Of a stretch of DNA of 64,000 nucleotides, positions 8,489 through 16,841 are shown in pieces (position 1 is the first letter of the stretch; each line of letters opens with the position of its first letter). Origin of the DNA: Gemmatimonadaceae bacterium (GTDB taxonomy: Bacteria; Gemmatimonadota; Gemmatimonadetes; Gemmatimonadales; Gemmatimonadaceae); assembly GCA_022843265.1 (NCBI GenBank), contig JALHNZ010000008.1, positions 38,095-102,094 of the forward strand. Reading direction: 5' to 3'. The notes beneath the pieces were generated by a model. It saw only the letters and a list, made by a program, of their open reading frames with translations. It was not told the DNA's origin and did no database searches. Made by a program: the position numbers and the translations under genes.

Positions 8489-10816
8489 ATGAAGACTCCG
8501 CCGCACATGGTGCGTTGCTCGATTCTCCTCGCCCTGGTTGCGCTCACCGCCACGTCATCACGTGCGCAGCAGTTTCACTTTCCTGCGGCCGCAGTCAGTG
8601 ACTCTGTTGCCCTCGCTGCTGCCGTCCCGCAGCTCGCAGGCGCGTTACTTGCGACACGCACGAGCACTGATTCGTTGCGACACCTCAGCGATCGTGTGCG
8701 CCTTCTACTGGCGACCGGCGACGTGAATTCGGCCCTCGCAACCATCGCCGCCATTCGCCGCCGCGCCGACGCTTCTGCCATACAGCGCGACCCAGCGCTC
8801 ACTGCGCTTGAGATACACGCCCGCGCCCTTCGCACCGTCGCGGTATCTCGCCGACCATTCCGAGATGCATATGCCGAGTCTTTTCGCCTTGCGTTGAACG
8901 GACTCAGCGATCGCGTGGCCTTCGAGGTGAGTTGGTATCTCGACACGCCGCCATTCATTTTCGAGCGCAATCTGCGCAATGCGCTCGCTCGAGCGGCGTC
9001 TGGTGACTCGATCTCGCTCGCTGACGCGACAGCACTGGTTCGCAACTTTGTCATGCAGCGCGCAATGCACGGGGCGCACGAGTTCCTGCCGGCGCTGTTG
9101 GCTGCAGACGTGTCACGCAGATATGCGATCGATAGCAGCATCACGCTTCGTACGCGCGACGGAGCGACGCTCTCGGCGGTCGTCGTGCGTCCGCGCAATG
9201 CCACGGCGCCATTGCCCTCGGCGCTCAACTTCACCATTTACACAGATCTGCAGAATCACCTGCAAGTTGCGCGCACTGCGGCCTCGCACGGCTACGTCGG
9301 CATCGTGGCCGATGCGCGAGGCAAGCGCCTGAGCCGCGATTCAATCCGTCCGTACGAGACCGAAGCCAGTGACACGCACGCTGTACTCGACTGGATCACT
9401 GCACAAACGTGGAGCGACGGGCGCGTCGGAATGTTTGGCGGAAGCTACGAGGGTTTCGCTGCGTGGGCGGCCACCAAGCGAAAGCACCCAGCGCTGCGCA
9501 CCATCGCCACGTACGTAAGTGCGATACCCGGGCAAGGCCTGCCGATGGAGAACAACGTGTTTCTCAATGCCAACTACGCGTGGCCGTTTTACGTGTCAAG
9601 TTCGCGCACGCTTGATACGGACACCTACAACGACCGCGCCCGGTGGCAGGCGCTCCCTGAGCAATGGTTCAGCAGCGGACGTCCGCTCCGTGATATTGAC
9701 GCGATTGACGGCACGAAGAATCCGTGGCTGCAAAAGTGGCTTGATCACCCAACGTATGACGACTACTGGCAGCAGATGGTGCCGTACGACAAGGAGTTCG
9801 CGCACATCGACATTCCTGTGCTGTCTATCACCGGCTACTTTGACGACGGACAAATCTCGGCGATCCACTACGCTAAAGAGCATTTGCGTCACCGGCCTGA
9901 TGCGGAGCACTATTTCGTGATTGGTCCGTACGATCACTTTGGGGCAGCCGCTGCATTCAAGCCTGCCAATGTGCGTGGTTACACCATCGATCCTGTCGCA
10001 CAGTTTGACGGATCGGCGCTCACGTTTGAATGGTTTGACCACGTCTTTCATGGCGCTCCACGTCCTTCGCTGCTGCGAGACCGGGTGAACCATCAGGTGA
10101 TGGGCGCCAACGTGTGGCGACATGCGCCAAATTTTGAAGCGCTGAACGCGCAGCCGTTACAACTCTTCTTCACCGACAGGCATGTTGGTGCACATTTCGC
10201 GTTGCAACGGAACGTGCCTGCGCGGGTTGACGCCCAATCAGCGACCAATGTGCTCGAGCGTCGCGCAGACCTGGCGGATCGCACCACGCAACATGCGGGG
10301 TACTATCCGAGCACCATCGTGGGACGCGAGCTGGAGTTCGGCGGCGCGCTCACCTTCATCACAGAACCGTTCGACACACCGCACGAGCTGAGCGGAACGA
10401 TCTCCGGCGTATTGCGCGCGGCGATCAACAAGCGCGATTTCGATTTCAGTGTGGCGTTGTACGAGCTGATGCCTGATGGGCAACTCTTTCACCTTACATA
10501 CTTTCTCGGTCGGGCAAGTCATGCGAAGAGCATGAGTGCGCGACAGCTTCTGACGCCGAATGAAGTGACCGATATACCGTTCGAGCGATCACGAATGACA
10601 AGTCGGCGTGTGCAAGCCGGCAGTCGCTTGCTGGTGGTGGTCGACATCAACAAAGACGCCATGCATCAGGTGAACCACGGCACCGGCGGCGACGTAAGCC
10701 GTGAATCCGCTTTAGACGCGGGCGAGCCGTTAGTACTACGACTGGTTCCCGGAAGTGTGATCAACCTCCCGATTCGACCCGCAGGCACCGGGAATCCATC
10801 ATCCGCGATGCATTGA
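8489..10816 (+). CDS. exported CocE/NonD family (S15) hydrolase
   Basis: A 775-residue protein. The ATG at 8489 is chosen because it directly opens a signal peptide (VRCSILLALVALTATSSRAQQ). After a roughly 200-residue N-terminal region comes the CocE/X-Pro dipeptidyl-peptidase alpha/beta hydrolase: nucleophile Ser319 in FGGSYEGF, acid candidates in TGYFDDGQ near residue 450 and His in GPYDHFG near residue 482. The C-terminal part, from about residue 570, is the X-Pro/CocE jelly-roll domain. Family members cleave esters, beta-lactam side chains or Xaa-Pro dipeptides; the substrate here is not predictable. Stands alone. Confidence 0.82.
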   Translation: MKTPPHMVRCSILLALVALTATSSRAQQFHFPAAAVSDSVALAAAVPQLAGALLATRTSTDSLRHLSDRVRLLLATGDVNSALATIAAIRRRADASAIQRDPALTALEIHARALRTVAVSRRPFRDAYAESFRLALNGLSDRVAFEVSWYLDTPPFIFERNLRNALARAASGDSISLADATALVRNFVMQRAMHGAHEFLPALLAADVSRRYAIDSSITLRTRDGATLSAVVVRPRNATAPLPSALNFTIYTDLQNHLQVARTAASHGYVGIVADARGKRLSRDSIRPYETEASDTHAVLDWITAQTWSDGRVGMFGGSYEGFAAWAATKRKHPALRTIATYVSAIPGQGLPMENNVFLNANYAWPFYVSSSRTLDTDTYNDRARWQALPEQWFSSGRPLRDIDAIDGTKNPWLQKWLDHPTYDDYWQQMVPYDKEFAHIDIPVLSITGYFDDGQISAIHYAKEHLRHRPDAEHYFVIGPYDHFGAAAAFKPANVRGYTIDPVAQFDGSALTFEWFDHVFHGAPRPSLLRDRVNHQVMGANVWRHAPNFEALNAQPLQLFFTDRHVGAHFALQRNVPARVDAQSATNVLERRADLADRTTQHAGYYPSTIVGRELEFGGALTFITEPFDTPHELSGTISGVLRAAINKRDFDFSVALYELMPDGQLFHLTYFLGRASHAKSMSARQLLTPNEVTDIPFERSRMTSRRVQAGSRLLVVVDINKDAMHQVNHGTGGDVSRESALDAGEPLVLRLVPGSVINLPIRPAGTGNPSSAMH

Positions 10817-10828
10817 TCACGTCGGGCT

Positions 10829-10969
10829 GTGAGCCGGCGTGCCTCGCCGTTCTTTGGCGACTGGCGAATCGTGCAGATGGAACTGTGCGGCGCTGACCAC
10901 CTCGATCTTGTGGTCCAAGCGAATATCACGTTTGACTCGGATCGGCTCGGATCGTTTCAGGCTGGGGCC
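10829..10969 (+). pseudogene. truncated copy of the gene at 898-1263
   Basis: From about 10847 to 10969 the DNA matches 906-1030 closely, including CTCGATCTTGTGGTCCA in both. The encoded PFFGDWRIVQMELCGADHLDLVVQANITF parallels PFFGSWRIVELELWGAEYLDLVVQAHITF. Similarity stops abruptly after GSFQAGA, and the remaining two thirds of the protein are missing; the frame then runs through unrelated sequence. It is therefore a 5' fragment of a paralogue, left by duplication and deletion or by an insertion of foreign DNA. It lies just upstream of the end of the Fic gene. Confidence 0.75.
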
Positions 10970-11003
10970 CGCCCGGCAACCAGGGTCGAGTGCGCGGTGA
11001 TGC

Positions 11004-12557
11004 CTAACTGTCGTTGCTTTTCAGTCCATAGCCTGGCACCGCAGGAAGCCCAGCCACACTCTCTGCGTACCGCGCCTCTATTTCACTGATCTCCACATCG
11101 GTGAGACGCGAGAACTCGCTGGTGCGTGCACGATTCGAGAGTCGCCCGTTGTTCTGGTAAAGAGACCGATGCAACAGGCTTACTGTGCGTTCTGGCATCT
11201 CAATAATCTCTGAAAGTGCTGTGGCGAAGGCATCGTAGGCCTTGAGATACGCGACCTCGTACGGCAGATCTGATGCAATCGTTGTGCGTACACAATGGTA
11301 CAGGAACTCGGCGTGTGCCGTGGCGTCAAAGTAGCGATACCAATCGGCCGTGTCGTTGAGCACTTCCACGTTGCCGTGGGCGGTGGGTCGCCAATCGATG
11401 CACGGCAACAGCACACGCGAATAGCTCTCCAACACTTGCTTGTAAGACGAAATCTCCCGCAGCATGACGGCACTCACGGGAAACACCACGCCGTTTGGCG
11501 CGAAGCCGGATGCAGAAAGCACGTGATGTAACAACCAACGATGCAAGCGGCCGTTGCCGTCTTCAAATGGATGCACGTACACAAATCCGAATCCCATCGA
11601 CGCCGCCGCCACGATCGCGTCCATGGCACCATGCCCCGCGCGTTCGTCAAATCGGACGATTCCATTCATCAGTGAGCGTAGATCTTCCGGCCGAGCATCG
11701 ATGTGGTCGGGCAACGGCTCCTGTGTGAGACGATCGTGCGTCCCCACAAACCCACCTTGCGTGCGAAGCCCGAGCTGTACGAAGCGATCGTCGCCGATGA
11801 CCAGCCGCTGTAGCGCTTCAAAGGCTTCGATTGACAGCACGGTTATACCCGCCGCCGCGATGGACTGAGCCCAGCGAGACGCGCGGTCACGCGCAGGTTT
11901 TTCCCCTTCAATCTGAAACGACGCTCGACTGTCGCTCAATAACATGAACGCGGCGGCGCGCGCCATGACATCGGGGTGCACCGATCCGATCACGTCCTTG
12001 ACCTGCTCGCTCAACCCACTCGCGGCGAACGCATCGAGCGCCGGTGTACGTCGAACGAGTGGGCAGAACTCGCGCGTACCGGGGATGTTGTTGCGCACGC
12101 GATGGCGCGTTGACAGTGCACCGGTAGATAGCGCGAACTGCTGACGCGGGTCTACGACGTTCACCGCGGTGACCCTGCCGGCATCGGGCAGGTCAAGCGT
12201 ATGGCCGGTGAGCCATTCATACAGGAACCAGAGTCGCCGAGTTTGTGCGCCGACCGGAATGGCGCGGATTACGTGTGCGATCTCAGTCGCCGGCACAGCT
12301 CGAAACAGCCCGTTGAGCACGGCGAGGTTCACGCCCTCCCACTTGAGTGCGAAACTGACCTGATCTGCGAGGGTATTGTCTGGTCCGTAGCGCTCGGGCA
12401 TGATGGTCCAGCCATCCCGTTCACGCGGTCTGTGGTGTCCGGCGATGGCGGCGCGCGTGGGCGGGGCGGGCACGCGAAGGCCGTACGTGGCGATGAGCCA
12501 CGCGTAGCCGGCCGGCGTCGCGCCATCGGGCGCGTTGGATGCGCGAAAAGGGCTCAC
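11004..12557 (-). CDS. Fic-domain protein (probable AMPylase), self-inhibited class II
   Basis: A 517-residue protein with the complete Fic active-site motif HPFEDGNGRLHR starting at His329; Fic enzymes transfer AMP or another nucleotide moiety onto hydroxyl side chains. An inhibitory-helix motif [ST]xxxE[GN] is present as SFQIEG (Ser213, Glu217), N-terminal to the Fic core, which places it in class II. The N-terminal region (AGYAWLIATYGLRVPAPPTRAAIAGHH) is typical of a large Fic subgroup with its own N-terminal domain. Start GTG at 12557, inside a repeat element that recurs upstream. No separate antitoxin gene is adjacent, as expected for class II. Confidence 0.88.
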   Translation of the reverse strand: MSPFRASNAPDGATPAGYAWLIATYGLRVPAPPTRAAIAGHHRPRERDGWTIMPERYGPDNTLADQVSFALKWEGVNLAVLNGLFRAVPATEIAHVIRAIPVGAQTRRLWFLYEWLTGHTLDLPDAGRVTAVNVVDPRQQFALSTGALSTRHRVRNNIPGTREFCPLVRRTPALDAFAASGLSEQVKDVIGSVHPDVMARAAAFMLLSDSRASFQIEGEKPARDRASRWAQSIAAAGITVLSIEAFEALQRLVIGDDRFVQLGLRTQGGFVGTHDRLTQEPLPDHIDARPEDLRSLMNGIVRFDERAGHGAMDAIVAAASMGFGFVYVHPFEDGNGRLHRWLLHHVLSASGFAPNGVVFPVSAVMLREISSYKQVLESYSRVLLPCIDWRPTAHGNVEVLNDTADWYRYFDATAHAEFLYHCVRTTIASDLPYEVAYLKAYDAFATALSEIIEMPERTVSLLHRSLYQNNGRLSNRARTSEFSRLTDVEISEIEARYAESVAGLPAVPGYGLKSNDS

Positions 12558-12692
12558 TGGGCGCGAAAAACGATCATAGTGTAATTGTAATCCGCGAAAT
12601 GCTCACTCAACAATACTTCTTGCTGAGAGCTGAAAAAAGTAAGATGACACGCGAAAAACGCTCACGCAGCTAGTGTTCCGCGAAAAGTGCAT
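12542..12692. repeat. five imperfect copies of CGCGAAAAnGCTCAC around the Fic start
   Basis: Copies are at 12542-12557 (CGCGAAAAGGGCTCAC, containing the GTG start), 12562-12576 (CGCGAAAAACGATCA), 12593-12606 (CGCGAAATGCTCAC), 12650-12665 (CGCGAAAAACGCTCAC) and 12679-12692 (CGCGAAAAGTGCAT). All have the same orientation and span 151 bp of otherwise AT-richer sequence. Read in the Fic direction the unit is GTGAGCGTTTTTCGCG. This suggests multiple binding sites for one regulator, possibly autoregulation, or remnants of a repeated start region. The remainder of the 281 bp gap holds a terminator at 12760-12800. Confidence 0.6.
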
Positions 12693-12759
12693 TCAGATGG
12701 CTGGTTGTCAATGACAGCCGGACTGCCGGCAGCGGCCTTACTCATGTACTCCCGCAAAT

Positions 12760-12800
12760 GAAACGCCCGCCCCAACGAACGTCGTTGGAGCGGGCGTTTC
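12760..12800. terminator. strong bidirectional hairpin terminator after the M28 gene
   Basis: GAAACGCCCGC (12760-12770) pairs with GCGGGCGTTTC (12790-12800); inside, CCAACGA pairs with TCGTTGG, leaving a tiny loop. It lies 39 bp beyond the stop of the leftward M28 gene and is flanked by T/A-rich bases on both sides. Confidence 0.75.
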
Positions 12801-12838
12801 ACATCACGCGTCTTCTCTCGCGTTACACGTTGTCCAAC

Positions 12839-14503
12839 TCAGCGCGACGACGCGGCCGCACTCTTCGTCGGCCCGGGACACGCCGGCCACCCACGCGGCG
12901 TACCATCCGGTGCATTGCCCTGCGACACCAGATCGCGCGGCAACTTCTGCGCATCTTCCGACGCCATGTACGCCAACATCGCGATGAACGTCGCGTTGTT
13001 GCGCAGGTCTTCGGGCACAATCTTGTCGTACGTATCGCGGTTGGTGTGCCACGTGGTGTTGCTGTAATCCCAGCCGAGCGCGCCGGTGCCAATGCCAGGC
13101 GCCTTGGCACACACGAACGACGTGTGATCGGTGCCACCGGGGCCGCCGAACGGTGAGTTGCCGCCCAGTCGCACCCACTGCGTAATCTCCGACGGCATTT
13201 CGCTCATGTAGCGCGACAGGAACGCGCCCGCATGTACGAACGGGCCAGGGCTGATCGACGAAATACGACCTGTACCGTTGTCCTGATTGAACAGCATCTG
13301 CATGCCGGCAATCACTTCCGGATGCATCTCGACGTACGCTTTTGATCCGTTGAGTCCCTGTTCTTCGGAGTTCCACAAACCGATTACGATCGTGCGCTTG
13401 GGATTCGGATACACCGTCTTCAGAATGCGCATGGCTTCGATCATGGTCAGCGAACCGGTGCCGTTGTCGGTCGCGCCCGAGCCACCGGTGAACGAATCAA
13501 AGTGTCCTGACAACACCACGTATTCGTTTGGCAGTGTGCTGCCTTTGATCTCGGCGATGACATTACCGACCGGGCGTTCCGCTCCCTTTTCGGCGGTCAC
13601 CATCAGGCGAATCTTCGGCGACTGATTGTTCGCGGCCAGGCGATACAACAGGCCCATGTCTTCGCAGCCGACGTCTACCGTCGGAATCTCCTGCGCCGCC
13701 GAACCGAACACTTTGTTGATGCCCGGATACGCCGAGAAGTTGGTGGTCAGTGCGCCGAGTGCACCGGCGGCTTTGAGTTTGGCTTGAATCGCACGCGGAC
13801 CACCGCCGGCGAGCACACGCTGGCTGTACGACGCGGTGAGCGCACTCTGCTCTTGCCGCAACCGATCGCGAGACTCCGTGGTGCCGAACTCCGCCCACTG
13901 TGCGGCCATACGACACGAGAGCTGCGGTGCGTTCAGCAACACGAACTTGCCGCGCGCCGAGGGGACCCACGCGGCGAAGAGTTCTGGCGTGACGACGTTG
14001 TCGGGAATCACCACCACATTGCCTTCCACCCACTGTCCGTTGGTGCCGGGCGTCCATCCCATTGCGGTGACTTCCAGCCCACGCACGCGCGGGAACAGCA
14101 ACTCGCCGAACGCGGCGCCGTTCTTCCAGCTGTTCCACGTGCCGTAGTTCTCAATGCGCGCGGGAATGCCCCACTTGGCGTACGTGGCGAGCATGTAGGC
14201 CTGCGCGCGGTCCGCGTCGGTGGATCCCGTCAAACGGGGGCCAACGGAATCGAGCAACACTTGCGCGAACTGCATGACCTGCGAGCGCTGCATGCCTTCC
14301 TCGAAGATCTTCTGGATCATCGGGTCGGTGGCCGGCGTCGAGCGCACATACGGTGCACTGGCGCGGTCTACCGGCAGTGCCTGCGGGTTGGTGGGCGGCG
14401 GGGTGGGGCCCGGTGGGCCACCTCGGCCGCCAGGCTGCGCGAGGGCGTTGGTGCTGGTGGCACTCACGGCGAGCACGCCAATGAGGAGAACTTTCTTAAG
14501 CAT
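12839..14503 (-). CDS. secreted M28 family zinc aminopeptidase
   Basis: A 554-residue protein with an N-terminal signal peptide (KVLLIGVLAVSATSTNALA) and a Gly/Pro-rich linker. The middle holds a PA (protease-associated) insert (VEGNVVVIPDNVV... GKFVLLNAPQ). The M28 catalytic domain has the two-zinc ligands in LSGHFDSFTGGSGATDNGTG (His334 and the Asp of ATDN), the Glu pair in LWNSEEQG and a late His in GGTDHTSF. M28 enzymes release N-terminal amino acids from peptides in the periplasm or outside. Complete and in normal length range. A terminator follows. Confidence 0.9.
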   Translation of the reverse strand: MLKKVLLIGVLAVSATSTNALAQPGGRGGPPGPTPPPTNPQALPVDRASAPYVRSTPATDPMIQKIFEEGMQRSQVMQFAQVLLDSVGPRLTGSTDADRAQAYMLATYAKWGIPARIENYGTWNSWKNGAAFGELLFPRVRGLEVTAMGWTPGTNGQWVEGNVVVIPDNVVTPELFAAWVPSARGKFVLLNAPQLSCRMAAQWAEFGTTESRDRLRQEQSALTASYSQRVLAGGGPRAIQAKLKAAGALGALTTNFSAYPGINKVFGSAAQEIPTVDVGCEDMGLLYRLAANNQSPKIRLMVTAEKGAERPVGNVIAEIKGSTLPNEYVVLSGHFDSFTGGSGATDNGTGSLTMIEAMRILKTVYPNPKRTIVIGLWNSEEQGLNGSKAYVEMHPEVIAGMQMLFNQDNGTGRISSISPGPFVHAGAFLSRYMSEMPSEITQWVRLGGNSPFGGPGGTDHTSFVCAKAPGIGTGALGWDYSNTTWHTNRDTYDKIVPEDLRNNATFIAMLAYMASEDAQKLPRDLVSQGNAPDGTPRGWPACPGPTKSAAASSR

Positions 14504-14628
14504 GTGCTGGGAATGTTGAGGGTCGGCGGCTTGGAAACTCGCGCGCGCCGGTCAGGGGAGGCGACTGTAAGAAATACGGCGTCGAGACGAGTTCCGCTGA
14601 GACCGACCGGCTTTCGCACGATACGAAG

Positions 14629-14649
14629 TGTAGTTACAATGTAATTACA
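14629..14649 (+). promoter_or_regulatory. operator-like tandem palindromes before mazE
   Basis: TGTAGTTACA (14629-14638) and TGTAATTACA (14640-14649) are two near-identical palindromes spaced 11 bp, about one helical turn, ending 4 bp before the CCGGAGG ribosome-binding site. MazE/AbrB-type antitoxins autoregulate through palindromes of this kind, so this is the likely MazE(F) binding site. Confidence 0.6.
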
Positions 14650-14664
14650 TTTTCCGGAGGGCGT

Positions 14665-14904
14665 GTGAAGTCCCGTTTGATCCGTATTGGCAACTCTCGC
14701 GGCGTGCGCCTGGCGAAGCCCGTGCTCGAGCAGGCCGGTCTCGAGGACGAGGTCGAGATTCGCGTGGAAGCCGGCGCTGTCATCATCACCGCGGCGGCAT
14801 CGCCCCGCGCGGGCTGGGCCGAGGCCGCCGCCAGGTATGGACCAAGTCCACTGATTGACGCACCCGTCGCGACGAAGTTCGATGACGAGGAGTGGGCGTG
14901 GTAA
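14665..14904 (+). CDS. mazE: MazE-type (AbrB/SpoVT fold) antitoxin
   Basis: A 79-residue protein starting at GTG 14665 behind CCGGAGG. The swapped-hairpin beta-barrel DNA-binding domain is evident: SRLIRIGNSRGVRLAKPVLEQAGLEDEVEIRVEAGAVIITAA. The acidic, aromatic C-terminus (APVATKFDDEEWAW) is the kind of tail that wraps the MazF toxin. It neutralises the toxin encoded just downstream and, with it, represses the operon, probably through the tandem TGTAnTTACA palindromes. The 3' end overlaps the toxin start by 13 bp (translational coupling). Confidence 0.9.
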   Translation: MKSRLIRIGNSRGVRLAKPVLEQAGLEDEVEIRVEAGAVIITAAASPRAGWAEAAARYGPSPLIDAPVATKFDDEEWAW

Positions 14905-15230
14905 CATTGCCCGTGAGCCGTGGAGACGTGTGGCTTATCGAACTGAACCCTACGCGCGGCCGAGAAATTCAGAAGACGCGACCTTGCGTGGTGGTCTCGC
15001 CCGACGACCTCAACGCGCATATGAACACGTTCATCGTTGCGCCGCTCACAACAGGCAGTCATCCGTATCCCTTTCGCGTTCCGCTGCGCTTCGCTGCGAA
15101 GAACGGACATGTGGTGCTCGACCAGCTTCGCACGGTCGATCGTGAGCGCCTGGTCAAGCGACTCGGCGCGCTCACTGCACCAACGCTGAGCAAAGTGCTC
15201 GCGGTGCTCGGCGAGATGTTTCGCGCGTGA
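14892..15230 (+). CDS. mazF: MazF/PemK family mRNA interferase toxin
   Basis: A 112-residue toxin. Typical PemK/MazF start region SRGDVWLIELNPTRGREIQKTRPCVVVSPDDLN (catalytic Arg in KTRP), the APLTTG stretch near residue 51 and the C-terminal DQLRTVDRERLVKRLG. MazF enzymes cut single-stranded RNA at short sequence motifs and stop translation. Start is GTG 14892 or GTG 14898, both inside the end of mazE. Sequence looks intact, so the pair should be functional. Confidence 0.92.
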   Translation: MGVVTLPVSRGDVWLIELNPTRGREIQKTRPCVVVSPDDLNAHMNTFIVAPLTTGSHPYPFRVPLRFAAKNGHVVLDQLRTVDRERLVKRLGALTAPTLSKVLAVLGEMFRA

Positions 15231-15292
15231 TAGAGCGCATCACTGGAGATCGGGATCGCGCAATGTCGCAAGCGGCAACCGATTGCGCTCTA
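15231..15292 (+). terminator. inverted repeat directly after mazF
   Basis: TAGAGCGCA (15231-15239) begins at the base after the mazF stop and pairs with TGCGCTCTA (15284-15292). A shorter nested option, GCGCAAT (15258-15264) with ATTGCGC (15283-15289), competes with it. No T-run follows, so it is a weak terminator or an mRNA-stabilising hairpin that separates the two toxin-antitoxin units. Confidence 0.35.
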
Positions 15293-15365
15293 GCGTCCTG
15301 TCCATGATCTCTCGGCAAACGACAAAGTCTGATTGCCGCGGCGACCGCGTGCCAGTTGCCGGGGC

Positions 15366-15381
15366 GTATCACGCGTGATAC
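15366..15381. promoter_or_regulatory. perfect 16 bp palindrome before the Phd-type antitoxin gene
   Basis: GTATCACGCGTGATAC is a perfect palindrome 10 bp upstream of the ATG at 15392. Phd/YefM antitoxins repress their own operon by binding such sites, so this is the likely operator. Confidence 0.65.
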
Positions 15382-15391
15382 AATACACGAT

Positions 15392-15628
15392 ATGGATAAC
15401 GTTTCTGTACGCGAGCTTCGCAATCACGGCGGTCGCGTCCTCCAGCGCGTTGCTGGAGGCGAAACGCTCACCGTGACTATGGACGGCGAACCGATTGCCG
15501 AACTGCGTCCGATCGCCGGACGAGCGCTGCCGGCGGCCACGTTGCTCAAGCGGTGGTCCAGGTTGCCGCCGGTAGACGCCAAACAGTTTCGCGCCGATAT
15601 CGATCGGGTCATGGACGCCTCCCTGTGA
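15392..15628 (+). CDS. Phd/YefM-family antitoxin
   Basis: A 78-residue protein starting DNVSVRELRNHGGRVLQRVAGGE, the classic N-terminal Phd/YefM DNA-binding fold (SVRELR...), followed by TLTVTMDGEPIAELRPI. The C-terminal third is the flexible toxin-binding part (LPAATLLKRWSRLPPVDAKQF...). The ATG at 15392 is preferred over a further upstream ATG because it begins exactly at the conserved domain. The stop overlaps the toxin start by 4 bases (GTGA). A palindrome just upstream is probably its operator. Confidence 0.88.
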   Translation: MDNVSVRELRNHGGRVLQRVAGGETLTVTMDGEPIAELRPIAGRALPAATLLKRWSRLPPVDAKQFRADIDRVMDASL

Positions 15629-16053
15629 TCGACCACGCTCGGCACGTCCGAGCAATCCTCGACACAAACACCGTCATTCTGCTCAGCCAGCTAGATGACC
15701 CGACCGTGCTGCCGGACGAACCGTTGATCACGGCGATCACGTTGGCGGAGCTGACGGTGGGCCCCTTGGTGGCGACATCAGATCAGGAGCGGGCCGCCCG
15801 ACAGGCGCATCTGCAGCAGGCCGAATCAGATTTCGATGCCTTGCCGTTCGACGCCGCCGCCGCGCGCAGTTTCGGGCGTGTTGCGGCATCGCTCAGGCAA
15901 TCGGGTCGCAAAACGGCAGCCCGATCCTATGATGCGATGATTGCCGCCACCGCGTTGGCGCACGCGTTGCCGGTGTACACGTGCAATCCCGACGACTTTA
16001 GCGGCATTGATGGGCTTGAGGTGATTCCGGTGCGGTTGCCGAGCAGAGAATGA
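15625..16053 (+). CDS. vapC: VapC-family PIN-domain toxin (ribonuclease)
   Basis: A 142-residue PIN protein. Acidic metal-binding residues are in place: Asp in ILDTNTVILL, Glu in TLAELTVGPL, Asp in SYDAMIAATAL and Asp in TCNPDDFSGI. VapC toxins are Mg-dependent endoribonucleases that usually cleave tRNA or rRNA. The start is GTG 15625, overlapping the antitoxin stop; a longer frame upstream lacks family similarity. Pairing a Phd-type antitoxin with a PIN toxin is common. All catalytic residues are present, so the toxin is probably active. Confidence 0.9.
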   Translation: MIDHARHVRAILDTNTVILLSQLDDPTVLPDEPLITAITLAELTVGPLVATSDQERAARQAHLQQAESDFDALPFDAAAARSFGRVAASLRQSGRKTAARSYDAMIAATALAHALPVYTCNPDDFSGIDGLEVIPVRLPSRE

Positions 16054-16111
16054 CGCTCGTGACTGTCGTACACAGTGCTGGATGACGATTGCAGCGGGAT
16101 GTGTGGTGCAA

Positions 16112-16528
16112 CTATTCGAGCACGGCGTCGCCAATACGGCCCCATGTCTGAATGCGCTCGGCCGACACATTGATCAGCGACACGTCCGGATCCTCGGGAC
16201 CATTCTCGAACCACTGCTCGAGCGACTTCTGCCAGTACTTCTTCTTGAGGTCCACATCGTCCACGATCGTGCCGCTGCCCCACACGCAAATAAAGCTGGG
16301 CCCGCTGTGATCGGCGAAGGTGAGCTGCACCCGATCGTCGCGTAAGATTTCTGTGACCTTGGTGGAGCTGGTGCGCGCAAAGAACCAGTTGTCACCGTCG
16401 TACTGCACCTCTCCATTGTTCGACATCGGGCGCGTGTTCACGCCGTGCTCGCCGACTGTCTGCATCATGCAGAAATCGATTTGCGCCATAGCCTTGGCAA
16501 CGTCGCTGAACTCTTTGGTCTTTTTCAC
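16112..16528 (-). CDS. pyridoxamine-5'-phosphate oxidase-fold protein (general stress protein 26-like)
   Basis: A split-barrel flavin-binding protein of about 138 residues: MAQIDFCMMQTVGEHGVNTRPMSNN, then VQYDGDNWFFARTSSTKVTEILRDDRVQLTF, and the C-terminal KKYWQKSLEQWFENGPEDPDVSLINV. It matches the stress-protein-26/PNPOx-like subgroup that binds FMN or FAD rather than making PLP. I chose GTG 16528 because homologues start KTKEFSDVAKAM; an ATG at 16597 would add a Pro/Arg-rich stretch without similarity. Stands alone. Confidence 0.8.
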   Translation of the reverse strand: MKKTKEFSDVAKAMAQIDFCMMQTVGEHGVNTRPMSNNGEVQYDGDNWFFARTSSTKVTEILRDDRVQLTFADHSGPSFICVWGSGTIVDDVDLKKKYWQKSLEQWFENGPEDPDVSLINVSAERIQTWGRIGDAVLE

Positions 16529-16841
16529 GGATGGGCTCGGTCGCGGTGGCTGTGCGTCTCGCCTGAAGCGTCTCGGGCGAGTTGGCAGAACGCTCATACA
16601 CCGGTGGCGTCATCCCGAAACGAACTTTTCGATAATGGCTGCATTTACTACTTCAGGCGGGGCGATCGAAGGAAACACCGGGTGGTGAGCAGACAAACGA
16701 TGTTGCTTTCCCCACAACGAGCTGTTCGGTACGCTATTCCGAACGGCTGAGGAGCAGGTTGCTGCCTGAAAGACCGCGACGCATGCGGCCGTCGCCAAGC
16801 GGCTCCGATCACACTTGGCAAAATGAGGGTCGTTCCAATCC
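16529..16841. other. intergenic region of about 310 bp, nothing recognised
   Basis: This gap lies between the leftward PNPOx-like gene (if it starts at 16528) and the rightward GNAT gene. It would hold both promoters. I find no clear operator, hairpin or gene remnant in it. Confidence 0.35.

Noticed and set aside
12542-12692. CRISPR-like repeats upstream of Fic
   Set aside because: Units are short, imperfect, unevenly spaced and include coding sequence; no cas genes are in the window.
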